From positions 10,509-74,508 of the forward strand of contig CBDBDS010000005.1 of the NCBI GenBank assembly GCA_965203985.1: DNA of 64,000 nucleotides, in the 5' to 3' direction. Positions 42,209 through 51,571 of the stretch are shown here, piece by piece. This stretch comes from Bin87 sp965203985 (GTDB lineage Bacteria; Chloroflexota; Dehalococcoidia; Lucifugimonadales; UBA3495). Under the pieces are notes generated by a model, which worked only from the letters and a program-made list of their open reading frames with translations, was not told where the DNA came from and ran no database searches. Each line of letters begins with the position of its first letter. Positions within the stretch are counted from its first letter, which is position 1. The translations under genes and the position numbers were made by a program.

Positions 42209-43027
42209 ATGCAATTCTCCGGGAAACTGGTTATCATCGCCGCGATAGCGGTGACGGTGCTGTTGGTCAGCAACATCATCGCCACGAAGCCGGTGTCGCT
42301 GTTCACCCTGCCCTTCGACTTCATTGGCAGCAACCTGTTTGTGGTATCCGCTGCCATAGTCTGTTTCCCCATCGGGTACATCATCAGCGACATCCTCACC
42401 GAGGTGTACGGGTTCCGTGTCGCGCGCGGCGTGATCTGGCTGGGGTTCGTATGCAACCTGCTGATGGTGCTCCTGTTCTGGGTCGGGGATATGATCCCGG
42501 GCGCCGTGTTCTGGTCTATAGATCCGGTGATAATCACCGACGACGCCGGAAACGTCGTGGCCAACCTGCCCAGCGAACACGCTTATGAAGCGATCCTGGG
42601 GGCCACCGGTTGGATCCTCCTCGGCTCCTTTGTCGCCTATATCGTCGGCGAGTTTTCCAACGCCGCGGTCATGGTCCTGCTCAAGAACCGCACCCAGGGG
42701 CGCTTCCTGTGGCTGCGCACCATATCCTCCACCGTGGTGGGGCAGGGTATCGACTCCATCCTGTTTTTCACCATCGCCTTTGGCGTTTCGGGCCTATGGG
42801 TCGGCCCGGACGGCTCATGGCTGCCGGTGTTCAACGCCGCCGTATGCGCCTGGATCGCCAAGTCGGTGTACGAGATCATCGCTACGCCGTTGACTTACAT
42901 CGTGGTGGGTTGGCTGAAGCGGACCGAGCGGATGGACGTCTACGACGCGCCGCGGTCGCTGAACCCCTTCGGCGTGTTCGGCAGCGGGGACACCAACGCT
43001 GCCAACGCCGCCGCTGCCCGGTCCTGA
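42209..43027 (+). CDS. yhhQ: Queuosine precursor transporter (YhhQ/VUT family)
   Basis: A 272-residue inner-membrane protein with six or more helices. The family pattern IVCFPIGYIISDILTEVYGF is plain near residues 50-70, and WLRTISSTVVGQGIDSILFF near 165 is the second conserved block. The family imports 7-cyano-7-deazaguanine or related bases for queuosine in tRNA. A hydrophilic insertion (VIITDDAGNVVANLPSEHAY) lies in the middle. ATG 42209, AGAGG upstream, 28 bases after glutamine synthetase, so cotranscription is possible. No preQ1 riboswitch fits in that gap. Confidence 0.85.
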   Translation: MQFSGKLVIIAAIAVTVLLVSNIIATKPVSLFTLPFDFIGSNLFVVSAAIVCFPIGYIISDILTEVYGFRVARGVIWLGFVCNLLMVLLFWVGDMIPGAVFWSIDPVIITDDAGNVVANLPSEHAYEAILGATGWILLGSFVAYIVGEFSNAAVMVLLKNRTQGRFLWLRTISSTVVGQGIDSILFFTIAFGVSGLWVGPDGSWLPVFNAAVCAWIAKSVYEIIATPLTYIVVGWLKRTERMDVYDAPRSLNPFGVFGSGDTNAANAAAARS

Positions 43028-43046
43028 CCTCGCAATGGTGTCCAAT

Positions 43047-43247
43047 ATGTCAGAACCTGAGCCGGGCCATCAGCATCCGCACCGTCACGGCCCCAACAGG
43101 CCGGAGAGCCTCGGCGCGGCCATTGCCAACTTGCGCGGCACCGGCCTGCCCTGGCGCCAGGTGCTGGCGCTGGTGGCCGCCAACATGCGACGGAAGGTAG
43201 TCTCCCGTAGCGCTTGCTGCGGCAATCACGGCCAACCCGGCTGTTGA
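43047..43247 (+). CDS. Small Cys-rich hypothetical protein
   Basis: 66 residues: a charged N-terminus, an RNLGTG-like segment (AIANLRGTGLPWRQVLALVA), and a C-terminal RSACCGNHGQPGC with three Cys and one His that could bind a metal or a cluster. ATG 43047 is preferred; ATG 43035 would add four residues. Its stop is at the end of the queuosine transporter block. Short genes of this look recur in related genomes as far as I can recall, but no function is known. Confidence 0.4.
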   Translation: MSEPEPGHQHPHRHGPNRPESLGAAIANLRGTGLPWRQVLALVAANMRRKVVSRSACCGNHGQPGC

Positions 43248-43290
43248 CGGCGCTAGCGCTGTGCCGGCGTGCCCGGCTTCGGTGGAGAGC

Positions 43291-44466
43291 CTAATAGCGG
43301 CGCGACTCCTCCGCGTACACGTGGTCCGGCAGGTTGTAGCTTATGCCTATTTCCCCAAGCATCGAGGCTTCCAGGAGCCCGGAGAACCGGTCGAACCGAT
43401 GCCCCTGGCGCAGATTTGGAAACAGGGCTCCCAGGGTGTGCTGGTAGCGTTTCTGGAACCTGAACCACGGTAGGACGCCGAAGGACGAACGCTTGGGATA
43501 TCTCAGCTGGTCCGCCAGCTCGTCTCCGATGAGCGCGCGGGAGACGCTGAACACGTACCTGGCGAGCCGGCGCCGAGCCTGGGTATCCGTAATCCCTATG
43601 ACCAACGGCGCCGAGTTGATCAGCGCATGCACCATTACTATGGATTCCAGGTCGATCTCGGGTTCGCACATGGAGCCGATGGCAAACAGCGTCAGCGCAT
43701 CCTCTTCGTCTCGGAAAAGAATGGCTTCCGGAATGCCCATGAGATGTCCACAGTAGCGCCAAACGGAGATGAAGCTTTCCCGCTCTTCGTCATTGAAGAC
43801 CGCGCCCAGCCGCGCTATGTGCCCCACCAAACGCGCCGAGAAAGCCGTGATCGCTAAACCAAGGTGCGCCGCGCTGACCGGAGCGCCCCACGCTGCGGCG
43901 TCCCACTCTTCCGACGCGGCGAGGAGTCGTCTGATTTGCGCGTGCAGCAACCGCACCCGAACCGAGAGTTTCCATCCGTCCCCGTCCCTTTCCAGCCCGC
44001 CGGGCACGAATAGCTCTACCATGTGGCGATTATTCTGCTTCAGCCGCCGGACGCCCTGGTCCCGCAGCCGTCCGGTGATGAAGAACGACTTGCTGATATT
44101 CGTCGAGAACCCTTCCACCAGTACGCCCCCCACGAAGGCGCCCAGAATCAAGCGGGAGTTGCGGTGAAACATCCGAATGCCGGGCGCGAAATCCCGCTGA
44201 TCAACCCAGTCGGGCGGCGTTTCCAACTGGTTGAAGAGGTGCAGCAGCGTCGGCGGAGCGTTAGCCAAAGCGCTGTGGTCGCCGTCCACCGCCGCCTGGA
44301 TCAGCCGGTTTGCTTCCGCCAGGGGGAAGTCGGCGAGTTCGTTCATCAGCGCGTCGGCGTCCGGGTCGCCGATTACGGTGTGGGCCAGATAGTTGGACGC
44401 CAACCTCCGTTCCAAATCACGGGCCTTCACGTAGCCCGGTATGTAGGCAGACGGTATGTTGTTCAT
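43291..44466 (-). CDS. DUF2236 (MpaB/latex-clearing-type) oxygenase family protein
   Basis: A 391-residue soluble helical protein of the DUF2236 family, which includes the heme-b latex clearing protein and MpaB. Conserved features are FSTNISKSFFITGRLRDQGV, the VRVRLLHAQIRRLL helix (His is a candidate proximal ligand), AWGAPVSAAHLGLAITAFSA and YCGHLMGIPEAILF. Substrate unknown; members oxidise polyisoprenes or other lipids. Start ATG 44466. The MMPL exporter gene ends 14 bases upstream on the same strand, so the two probably form an operon. Confidence 0.8.
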   Translation of the reverse strand: MNNIPSAYIPGYVKARDLERRLASNYLAHTVIGDPDADALMNELADFPLAEANRLIQAAVDGDHSALANAPPTLLHLFNQLETPPDWVDQRDFAPGIRMFHRNSRLILGAFVGGVLVEGFSTNISKSFFITGRLRDQGVRRLKQNNRHMVELFVPGGLERDGDGWKLSVRVRLLHAQIRRLLAASEEWDAAAWGAPVSAAHLGLAITAFSARLVGHIARLGAVFNDEERESFISVWRYCGHLMGIPEAILFRDEEDALTLFAIGSMCEPEIDLESIVMVHALINSAPLVIGITDTQARRRLARYVFSVSRALIGDELADQLRYPKRSSFGVLPWFRFQKRYQHTLGALFPNLRQGHRFDRFSGLLEASMLGEIGISYNLPDHVYAEESRRY

Positions 44467-44480
44467 CTCATCGGTCCGCG

Positions 44481-46697
44481 TTACCGCCCCTGATCCCTGT
44501 CCTCCTCCGTCGGCTCCACTCTCAGGTCAGGCAGCCAGCCCAACCACGACGGCAGATACCAGTTGCCCCGGCCCAGCATCTCCATGCTGGCCGGCACCAG
44601 CACGGAACGGACCAGCGTGGCGTCCAGGAATATGGCTACGGCCAGGCCGAACCCCACCTGCTGGTTGATGATGGTCTCCCCGGCGGCGAAGGCGCCGAAC
44701 ACCGCCACCATGATGAGCGCCGCTCCGGTGATGATGCCGGCGGTCGAGCGCAGCCCGTAGGCCACCGCCTCGGCGTTGTTTCCGGTCTGGTCATAGCGTT
44801 CCCGTATGCGGCTCAAAAGGAACACGTGGTAATCCATGGACAGGCCGAAGAGGATGGTGAAGAGGAATAGCGGTATCCAGGCGTCAATGACTTCGGCGTG
44901 CTGGAACCCCAGCAGGTCCGTCGCCACTCCCTTCTGGAACACCAGCACCAGCAGCCCGTAGGCCGTGCCCACGGACAGCAGGTTCATCACCACCGCTTTC
45001 ACCGGAATGACTATCGAACGGAAGACCAGCAACAGTATCAGGAAGCTCAATCCCAGCACGAAAGCGAATACGATGGGTGTATAACGGTCAATGACATCGA
45101 ACAGGTCGGCGGTGACGGCAGTTACGCCTCCGACGTACACTTCGGCGGATATCCCGTCAAAGGCCGCCGGAATGTGCCGGTTGCGGAGTGTGGCCATGGC
45201 GTCCACCGCCGCGCGGTTGCTGGGCTCGCCGGGCACGACTACCGACATCAACGCCAGGTCCCCGGATGGGTTGGGAACTACCACGGGCGGCAGGGGGAAA
45301 GTCGGGTCATCCACCAGAGACTGCTCCAGGCTTGCCATCGCCTCCTGCACTTGGGGACTGTTTATGTCCCCGTCAATGGCTATCTCCGCGGGGTTCACCA
45401 GTCCGAAGGAAAACTTTTCCTCCAGTACGAAGAAGGCTTCCCGCGTCTGCGCCCCTTCCGGGAAGGTGTCTACGCCGTTGAGTCCCGTGTTGATTTCAAA
45501 GTAGAAGACTATGGCGACGATCATCGGAGCCGCCACCGCCACGAAGCTGATGATGGGCACCCGGGTCACCGCCCGCGTCGTTACCTCCCAGAATCCATTC
45601 GGATTGGCGTCGTCGGTCTGCGTCCGACGCCGGCCGAAGTAAGGCAGCGGCAGCAGGTTCACCCGCGGGCCCAGCAGCGTCAACACGGCTGGCAGCAGCG
45701 TGAGCGTGGCCGCAAGGGCGACCATGACCACCAGTATTGCCCCCAACCCCAGAGATTGGAAGAATGACGCGGGAACGATCAACATTCCAAAAAGCGCGAT
45801 CACCACCGTGACGCCGCTGAACAACACCGTTCGCCCCGCCGTGTCGCCGGCCCGGGCCACGGCTTCGGCTTTCTCCAAGCCGCCGTCCAGTTCTTCACGG
45901 AAACGGGAGATGATGAACAGCGAATAGTCGATACCCACCGCCAGGCCAATCATGGTAATCATCAGGGTGACGAAGAACACCAACTCAAAAAACTGACCGA
46001 TTATGGCCGCGACGCCCAGGGCGATTATCACGGCAACGACGGCCAGGCCTAAAGGAACCAAGGCAGCGACCACGGCGCCGAACAACGCTAGCAGGATAAG
46101 CAAAGCCACCGGAATGCCGATGCGCTCTCCCTTCTCCAGGTCTTCCGTCGCCAGTTCGTTGGATTCAAAGGCGATGCTGGCCGGGCCGCTCATAAGCGCC
46201 CGGAAATCGTCTGCGGCGTCTGCTTCCGTTATGACGTGGAGCACACTTTCAACGCGTTCGGTGGCTTCTTCAAATTCGCCCGCCATCACCAGCTGTATCA
46301 AAGCAGTCCGGCGGTCTGCGGACACCAGCGTCTCGTCGCCGGTCAGGTAATAATGCTGCCCGGCGGCCACCGTGTCGTTGCCCAGGGCCATGGCATCCTC
46401 AAACAGGCCCTCCACTTTCTCCCGGAACTTCGGGTCATCCACCGTCAACGACTCGGATTGCACGATGACTATTTCGACAATCGGCTCCGGGCCGCGCAGC
46501 CGCTCTTCCAGCAATGTAGCCGCGCGCTGTGAATCTGCTCCCCCGCCGAGTTTCAACTCAGTGGTGGTGGCGCTGTCCAGCAGACGAGCATTCAGCCCCA
46601 GTCCAATCACCACCAACACCACCCACACTCCAATCGTCAGCCAGGGCCTACGGGCGCTGATGCGAGCCAATGCCTTGGTCATACGGGTATCATCCAT
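44481..46697 (-). CDS. MMPL/RND-family transporter
   Basis: 738 residues with the two-fold MMPL layout: TM1 (WLTIGVWVVLVVIGLGLNARL), a periplasmic loop, then a helix cluster with the conserved GLAVGIDYSLFIISRFREEL, and a repeat with ILFGLSMDYHVFLLSRIRERY in the second half. These GxxxDY motifs carry the proton-relay Asp. MMPL proteins export lipids, hopanoids or hydrophobic compounds using the proton gradient. Start ATG 46697; no strong ribosome site. Its stop lies just upstream of the DUF2236 gene, suggesting joint work on a lipid-like compound. Confidence 0.88.
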   Translation of the reverse strand: MDDTRMTKALARISARRPWLTIGVWVVLVVIGLGLNARLLDSATTTELKLGGGADSQRAATLLEERLRGPEPIVEIVIVQSESLTVDDPKFREKVEGLFEDAMALGNDTVAAGQHYYLTGDETLVSADRRTALIQLVMAGEFEEATERVESVLHVITEADAADDFRALMSGPASIAFESNELATEDLEKGERIGIPVALLILLALFGAVVAALVPLGLAVVAVIIALGVAAIIGQFFELVFFVTLMITMIGLAVGIDYSLFIISRFREELDGGLEKAEAVARAGDTAGRTVLFSGVTVVIALFGMLIVPASFFQSLGLGAILVVMVALAATLTLLPAVLTLLGPRVNLLPLPYFGRRRTQTDDANPNGFWEVTTRAVTRVPIISFVAVAAPMIVAIVFYFEINTGLNGVDTFPEGAQTREAFFVLEEKFSFGLVNPAEIAIDGDINSPQVQEAMASLEQSLVDDPTFPLPPVVVPNPSGDLALMSVVVPGEPSNRAAVDAMATLRNRHIPAAFDGISAEVYVGGVTAVTADLFDVIDRYTPIVFAFVLGLSFLILLLVFRSIVIPVKAVVMNLLSVGTAYGLLVLVFQKGVATDLLGFQHAEVIDAWIPLFLFTILFGLSMDYHVFLLSRIRERYDQTGNNAEAVAYGLRSTAGIITGAALIMVAVFGAFAAGETIINQQVGFGLAVAIFLDATLVRSVLVPASMEMLGRGNWYLPSWLGWLPDLRVEPTEEDRDQGR

Positions 46698-46976
46698 TTA
46701 CGGCGTATGAACGTCCAACCATTGCGGGACATCCTACCCCATGACGCTTGTGAAGGTAAACTTAACGATTTGTGGAGTACCGCCAGGACAGACAAGATTG
46801 CGGATTTTACACAACGATTGGCATCATGGGGGCAGAGCCTTCCCAAAATCGCAGATTCAGATTGTTCCGCTTGCGCCGAGCCTGTGAAGGACGGTTCCGG
46901 CGCGTTCGAGGCGAACTGCCGTGTGTTACGATTGGGCTAATCCCCCATCGCATATCGACATAAAGGAGCCTGACTG

Positions 46977-47684
46977 ATGCACGCCGAACAGCGCAGGGTA
47001 GACGACGACGGCCTCCATTATCTCGTCATATTTCCCGACGATTACGACGCCGACGCCGACTATCCGGTGGTGGTCATGCTGCATGGTTTTGGCGCCAACA
47101 TGCAGGACCTCGCCGGCCTCGCCCCGTCCATCAACCGCAAGGGCTACGTGTACGTGTGCCCCAACGCGCCGATCCCCTTTGAACTGGCCCCCGGCATGAT
47201 CGGCTACGGCTGGCATCCGCCCCGCGGTCAAGCAACCGAGGAACATTTCGGCCAGGCGGAGACATTCCTGGATGCCTTCTTTTCCGAGGTGCTGAAAGAG
47301 TTTCGCGCGCAGGAAGGCCGGGCCGTGCTGTTAGGTTTCTCCCAAGGCGGCGGCATGACCTACCGCATGGGCCTGGAGCGGCCGGACAAGTTCGTGGCCC
47401 TGGTTGCGCTCAGCGCATCCCTGCCGGACCCCGAGATCCTGCGACCGCGCCTGCCAGACCACCGCAAACAGCCGGTTTTCGTCGCCCACGGCCTGCATGA
47501 CCAGATGGTTTCGATGGACAGCGCGCGCCGCACCCGGGAGTTTCTCGACGCGGAGAACTACAACCTGTCCTATAACGAATACAACATGGGCCACGAAATC
47601 CCGGTGGAAGTCCTCCGCGACATGGTTCCCTGGATGGAAGCCCTGCTGCCCCCGCTGGTGGAAGAAACCGACCGCATCTTCTGA
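46977..47684 (+). CDS. Phospholipase/carboxylesterase-type alpha/beta hydrolase
   Basis: A 235-residue cytosolic esterase (COG0400 group). Catalytic triad: Ser in LLGFSQGGGM, Asp in AHGLHDQMV and His in MGHEIPVEV; the oxyanion motif MLHGFGANMQDL precedes. Such enzymes cleave short acyl esters or lysophospholipids. ATG 46977 follows AAGGAG by eight bases. No linked gene. Confidence 0.87.
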   Translation: MHAEQRRVDDDGLHYLVIFPDDYDADADYPVVVMLHGFGANMQDLAGLAPSINRKGYVYVCPNAPIPFELAPGMIGYGWHPPRGQATEEHFGQAETFLDAFFSEVLKEFRAQEGRAVLLGFSQGGGMTYRMGLERPDKFVALVALSASLPDPEILRPRLPDHRKQPVFVAHGLHDQMVSMDSARRTREFLDAENYNLSYNEYNMGHEIPVEVLRDMVPWMEALLPPLVEETDRIF

Positions 47685-47693
47685 CCAGATACG

Positions 47694-48151
47694 AATTTTA
47701 CATGGATAGACAGGATAAACAGGATGGAACGATGATACATTCGGATTTGACCAGTAAGATAATCGGGTGTGCTTTTTCCGTTAGCAATGAGCTCGGCGCC
47801 GGTTTCCTGGAATCGGTGTACGAGAAGGCTATGGTTGTTGCCCTGTCGGATGCCGGGGTTAGAGTTCAAGCGCAGGTGCCTATCAGCGTGTGTTTTCGCG
47901 GCCGGCCAGTCGGCGACTTTTACGCAGACTTGCTGGTTGGTGAGAGTGTGATTGTCGAACTCAAAGCAGTGCCAGCACTGACGCCACAAAACGAAGCGCA
48001 GATAATTGACTACCTCAACGCCACCGGCATTCCCGTGGGATTGTTGATCAACTTTGGCAATCCTAAACTCCAATATCGCCGCTTTACCCGCGGAAGCGGC
48101 TATCCCGCCCTCAAATCCTGATCCCGTTCATCCTGTACATCCATGTAAATT
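47694..48151. mobile_element. GxxExxY element with ~31-bp terminal inverted repeats
   Basis: Left end (47694-47725) begins AATTTTACATGGATAGACAG; right end (48121-48151) is its imperfect inverse, ending TGTACATCCATGTAAATT. One gap and four mismatches over ~31 bases. The GxxExxY gene fills the whole interior, its stop touching the right end. Looks like a small mobile unit without its own transposase. A solitary end copy lies at 37739-37771. Confidence 0.7.
47732..48121 (+). CDS. GxxExxY protein
   Basis: A 129-residue protein of the GxxExxY family, named from the motif GAGFLESVYEKAM (residues 23-35). Downstream it has the PD-(D/E)XK-like core DFYADLLVGESVIVELKAV (D, then E-x-K), suggesting a nuclease fold. 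The family end PVGLLINFGNPKLQYRRF is complete. Function unknown. ATG 47732 within the sequence that follows the left inverted repeat. The gene occupies almost the entire space between the terminal repeats. Confidence 0.85.
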   Translation: MIHSDLTSKIIGCAFSVSNELGAGFLESVYEKAMVVALSDAGVRVQAQVPISVCFRGRPVGDFYADLLVGESVIVELKAVPALTPQNEAQIIDYLNATGIPVGLLINFGNPKLQYRRFTRGSGYPALKS

Positions 48152-48174
48152 AAGACCGTGGAGGTTTTGCAACT

Positions 48175-49101
48175 ATGAAAGCCACTGCCAAGCTGCGCCA
48201 AATGCTCGCGTCCGACCGGTTGGTCGTCGCGCCCTTCGTCCTCAATGCCCTGCACGCCCGCATCGCCGAGGACGTGGGACACCAGGCCGTCTACATGACC
48301 GGCGCCGGCACTGCCGCCGAACGGGGCTTCCCCGACGTCGGCCTGCTGACCATGACCGAAATGGTCTCCAACGCCAAGTACATCGCGGACGCCATCAACA
48401 TACCGGTGATCTGCGACGCCGACACCGGCTACGGCAACCCCCTCAACGTGCACCGCACCGTGCGCGAGTACGAGTCCGCCGGCGTGGCCGCCATCCACCT
48501 CGAGGACCAGGTGTTCCCCAAGAAGTGTGGCTTCTTCGCCGGCAAGCAGGTGGTTCCGGTCGAGGAACACGTCCAGAAGATCCGCGCGGCCTTGGACGCC
48601 CGCACCGATCCCGATTTCGTCATCATCGCTCGCTGTGACGCCTATGCCGTCACCGTCTGGGAGGACACCGTCAGCCGTTGCCGCGCCTACGTCGAGGCCG
48701 GCGCCGACCTGGTGTTCGTCGACGGCATCAAGTCCCAGGACGACATCCAGCGGTACGCCGCCGACCTGGCCGACGTGCCGCGCATGTACAACGGCGACCT
48801 GGCCACTACGCAGACCATGGACGAACTGGGTTACAAGATCATGATCTGCGGCAGCACCATCTGGCTCATTTACAAGCAGGTGCGAGCCGCTTACGAAGAG
48901 CTCATGAGCGACGGCAAGGTGGACCCGGACCGCTACGGCACCCGCTGGGATGTTGCTTCCGTTCTGGGCCTGGACGCCATCTACGAGCTGGAAAAGAAGT
49001 ACGGCGTGCAGGATGTGGGCACCGACGTGGCCGGCCTCGCCGCGGCTCAAGCCGCCCAGATGGCTGCCGACGCCGCGGTGCTCACCCCGGCCGACGACTG
49101 A
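48175..49101 (+). CDS. Isocitrate lyase/PEP mutase family enzyme
   Basis: A 308-residue TIM-barrel enzyme. Seen: the metal site ICDADTGYGNPLNVHRTVRE, HLEDQVFPKKCGFFAGKQVV (the catalytic Cys loop, with KKCG as in methylisocitrate lyase and oxaloacetate hydrolases) and IIARCDAYAV. Reactions in the group are C-C or P-C cleavage of 2-oxo or hydroxy acids; 2-methylisocitrate lyase, oxaloacetate decarboxylase or a homologue acting on another acid are all possible. With aconitase in the same window, an organic-acid role is plausible. ATG 48175 with GGAGG ten bases upstream. Confidence 0.85.
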   Translation: MKATAKLRQMLASDRLVVAPFVLNALHARIAEDVGHQAVYMTGAGTAAERGFPDVGLLTMTEMVSNAKYIADAINIPVICDADTGYGNPLNVHRTVREYESAGVAAIHLEDQVFPKKCGFFAGKQVVPVEEHVQKIRAALDARTDPDFVIIARCDAYAVTVWEDTVSRCRAYVEAGADLVFVDGIKSQDDIQRYAADLADVPRMYNGDLATTQTMDELGYKIMICGSTIWLIYKQVRAAYEELMSDGKVDPDRYGTRWDVASVLGLDAIYELEKKYGVQDVGTDVAGLAAAQAAQMAADAAVLTPADD

Positions 49102-49140
49102 CCCGTCCTGCACACCAAAGCCTCAGCGGGGAGGCCGGCG

Positions 49141-49518
49141 ATGAGTGATCGCTTCCGTATGCTATACGACGGGTCGTGTCCCATGTGCAGCCGTGAGGTG
49201 ATGAACCTGTACCGCCGCCGACCCGACGCCATTGAGCCGGTGGACATCTCCGCCGAGGGTTTCGACGCCGCTGCACTGGGCTTTACTGACGAACAGGTTC
49301 AGGGCGCACTGTACGGCATCCGGCCGGACGGTACCATCACGGTGGGCATGGAAAGCCTCCGCGAGGGCTATCGACTGGCCGGCCTGGGTTGGCTGATTAA
49401 GTGGACGGGCTGGTGGCCGGCGCGCCCCGCCTTCGATCTCTTCTACCGTGGTTTCGCGCGCAACCGAATGCGCATCAGCAACTGGCTGGGCCGGTGCGAC
49501 GGCCACTGCCGAGTCTGA
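49141..49518 (+). CDS. DCC (DUF393) thiol-disulfide oxidoreductase family protein
   Basis: 125 residues. The family signature is LYDGSCPMCSREVMNLYRRR with the CPMC dithiol at 13-16; the C-terminal part has the usual GLGWLIKWTGWWPARPAFDL and RGFARNRMRIS. Thioredoxin-fold protein of unknown physiological role. ATG 49141, GGGGAGG upstream, 39 bases after the lyase gene, so probably cotranscribed with it. Confidence 0.85.
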   Translation: MSDRFRMLYDGSCPMCSREVMNLYRRRPDAIEPVDISAEGFDAAALGFTDEQVQGALYGIRPDGTITVGMESLREGYRLAGLGWLIKWTGWWPARPAFDLFYRGFARNRMRISNWLGRCDGHCRV

Positions 49519-49543
49519 GCTCCGGCTCGGACGCAAAAAAAGA

Positions 49544-49590
49544 CCGGGACATATTCGGCTGGGAATTTTCTCCAGCCGCAACTGTCCCGG
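49544..49590 (+). terminator. Two-part hairpin after the DCC gene
   Basis: Outer stem CCGGGACA (49544-49551) with TGTCCCGG (49583-49590) and inner stem CGGCTGG (49556-49562) with CCAGCCG (49572-49578). No T run follows, so it could be a terminator of the Rho-dependent or bidirectional kind, or a processing site. Confidence 0.5.
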
Positions 49591-49728
49591 GCGGGGTTAG
49601 CGACTAAAATGCGCCAACCTCCTGAGCAAAGGGCGGCGGGCGTAACGTTGGAACATTGCTCCCGCTACCATGCGTACCGTACGATATTTCGTTAGATCTG
49701 TCAATCCACAACAACAAGTGTGCTCATT

Positions 49729-50469
49729 ATGCTGGCCTTCATTGACGAAAGTGGCAAGCCAAATCCCAATGACGCAAACAGTCGGCCTGTCGTTGTTGCG
49801 GTCTGTTTTGATGAGAGCGTTTCGCGCGACATTACCCGGCGAATTTACGCGATAAAGCGGAATCTGCTTGACTCGCAGCAAACTGAGGCAGAACTTAAGG
49901 GAACTAAACTGCTGAAAGAAAAAACCTATACACGTAGCCGGGCATCGCGGCTATTTGCAGAGGATTTCTTCGCGGCGTTGAGCACTTGGGAGGTAACCAT
50001 CTTCGCCACGATCATGCGGGCTCCGTTTGCCGCGCGGCAGAAAGACGGGTTGCTAGAAACCAGGTTTCGCTACCTCTTGCAGCGCATTGACCTGCTTGCC
50101 GCCGAGTGCGGTACGCATGCAAACGTGATGTTCGATGGACGCGGAGACGAATTCAGGGATTTGAGTCGGCGTTTCTCCGGTTACCTTTTCAGGTCCAACG
50201 AGGGCAGAAGACGCCTCAACATCACGGACAGTCCGGCGTTTGTAGATTCGGCTACCAGTGCTGGAATCCAGATTGCCGATATGTGCGCTTATGTGATAAG
50301 CAAATATCAAGAGAAACAGCTGTTTTCGCTCCCTCCATCGCAAGATGATTGCTACCAGCGTGCTGTTCGGAGTTGGTATCGCTATATCGAGTCCCGTACT
50401 CGCGATTTTGATGGCCCGGATGACGTGACCTGGCGTGGCTTCTACTTTTTCAAGCCCGGAGACCAGTAG
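49729..50469 (+). CDS. DUF3800 domain protein
   Basis: A 246-residue RNase H-like protein of unknown function. The N-terminal MLAFIDESGKPNP and the C-terminal GIQIADMCAYVISKY are the two acidic hallmarks of DUF3800, which is taken to be a nuclease-like fold; members are often found in mobile or defence regions. ATG 49729 is favoured (GTG 49720 is possible); no ribosome site seen. Visibly A/T-richer than neighbours, so horizontally acquired is likely. No partner gene is evident. Confidence 0.8.
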   Translation: MLAFIDESGKPNPNDANSRPVVVAVCFDESVSRDITRRIYAIKRNLLDSQQTEAELKGTKLLKEKTYTRSRASRLFAEDFFAALSTWEVTIFATIMRAPFAARQKDGLLETRFRYLLQRIDLLAAECGTHANVMFDGRGDEFRDLSRRFSGYLFRSNEGRRRLNITDSPAFVDSATSAGIQIADMCAYVISKYQEKQLFSLPPSQDDCYQRAVRSWYRYIESRTRDFDGPDDVTWRGFYFFKPGDQ

Positions 50470-50490
50470 GGTAGACCCGGGTTATCGTTC

Positions 50491-51447
50491 ATGTGGCCGT
50501 TGCTCGCGCTGGGCTCAGCCCTGGCATTTTGCTTCGTCAGCGTCTGCGACAAGCGCCTGCTGTCGTTCCACCTGAACGGCGTGCCGCCCCTGTGCCTGTG
50601 GTGCGGGACCACCGGACTGATCTACGGCACCATCGTGGCCGCCATAGTAGGCGTTCCAGCCGGCACTACCTGGCAGGTGGCGGTGACTCCCGCGGTAGCT
50701 GGCCTGTTCATGGGTTGCTCCGTGGTGCTCCTGTTCCGCTGTCTCCGTCTCATGGAGGCCTCGCGAGCCGTCGCCATTTCCCAGACTAATCCGATTTTCG
50801 TCGCCATTCTGGCCCTGATGTTCCTGGGTGAGCACATATCGCCGGCCCAATGGTTCGGCATCGCCCTGGTGGTGGCGGGTGCCGTGCTCATCTCGGTGCG
50901 CCTGTTCCAGGAGCTGCCCTTCGGACGGATCGGGGCCGGATTGGCGGTTCCGAGTACCGCGATTTTCGACCTGCGCGACCGCAGCACAGTCTACGGACCG
51001 GCGCTGCTGATCCTCAGCGCGATGTGCGCCGCCTCCAGTTTCGTAGTGGCCAAGGCCGCGCTGAACGCTGAGCTTCCCGTGCTGACGGTATTCGGGATCC
51101 AGCAGGCCACGGTGGGCGCGGTGTTCTTCTGCGTCGGGTTGAGCGGCGGACCCCGTCTGTGGTCGGCAGTGAAACAGCCGGGCGTCCTGGCAATGCTCCT
51201 GTTCGGCGAGTCGTTGATGCCGGCGGTATCCATCCTGCTGGGAGTCTACGCGTACAGCCTGGGCCCCGCCTCCCTGGTGGCGGCGGTCCTGGCGACCCGA
51301 CCGCTGTTCGTGTTCATCGCGTCCACGATTCTGTCCCGGATGCGCTGGCAGTTCCTGGACGAGTCGCTGAGCCCCCGCGTGCTGTCGGTAAAAGCCGCGT
51401 CCATAGTGATGATTGTAGGTGGCGTGGGCACACTCAGCATGGGTTGA
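50491..51447 (+). CDS. EamA/DMT-family membrane transporter
   Basis: A 318-residue protein with ten predicted helices in two EamA repeats; the first ends with the typical ISQTNPIFVAILALMFLGEH, the second with YSLGPASLVAAVLATRPLFV. The family exports or moves amino acids, nucleosides or metabolites; specificity cannot be read. ATG 50491, 21 bases after the DUF3800 gene. The second half has a longer loop (GRIGAGLAVPSTAIFDLRDR). An Lrp/AsnC regulator gene follows, which in many bacteria controls amino acid exporters. Confidence 0.82.
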   Translation: MWPLLALGSALAFCFVSVCDKRLLSFHLNGVPPLCLWCGTTGLIYGTIVAAIVGVPAGTTWQVAVTPAVAGLFMGCSVVLLFRCLRLMEASRAVAISQTNPIFVAILALMFLGEHISPAQWFGIALVVAGAVLISVRLFQELPFGRIGAGLAVPSTAIFDLRDRSTVYGPALLILSAMCAASSFVVAKAALNAELPVLTVFGIQQATVGAVFFCVGLSGGPRLWSAVKQPGVLAMLLFGESLMPAVSILLGVYAYSLGPASLVAAVLATRPLFVFIASTILSRMRWQFLDESLSPRVLSVKAASIVMIVGGVGTLSMG

Positions 51448-51571
51448 CCCCCAAAACGGGAACTTCCCGCTATGCCGTCGGTCATTACGTTAATGCTGCG
51501 TCGAAAGCGGAGAAAAAGCATTGAATCCGTCACGAATAAATCGATAATGTTTATCATCGTCTCTTTGATGG

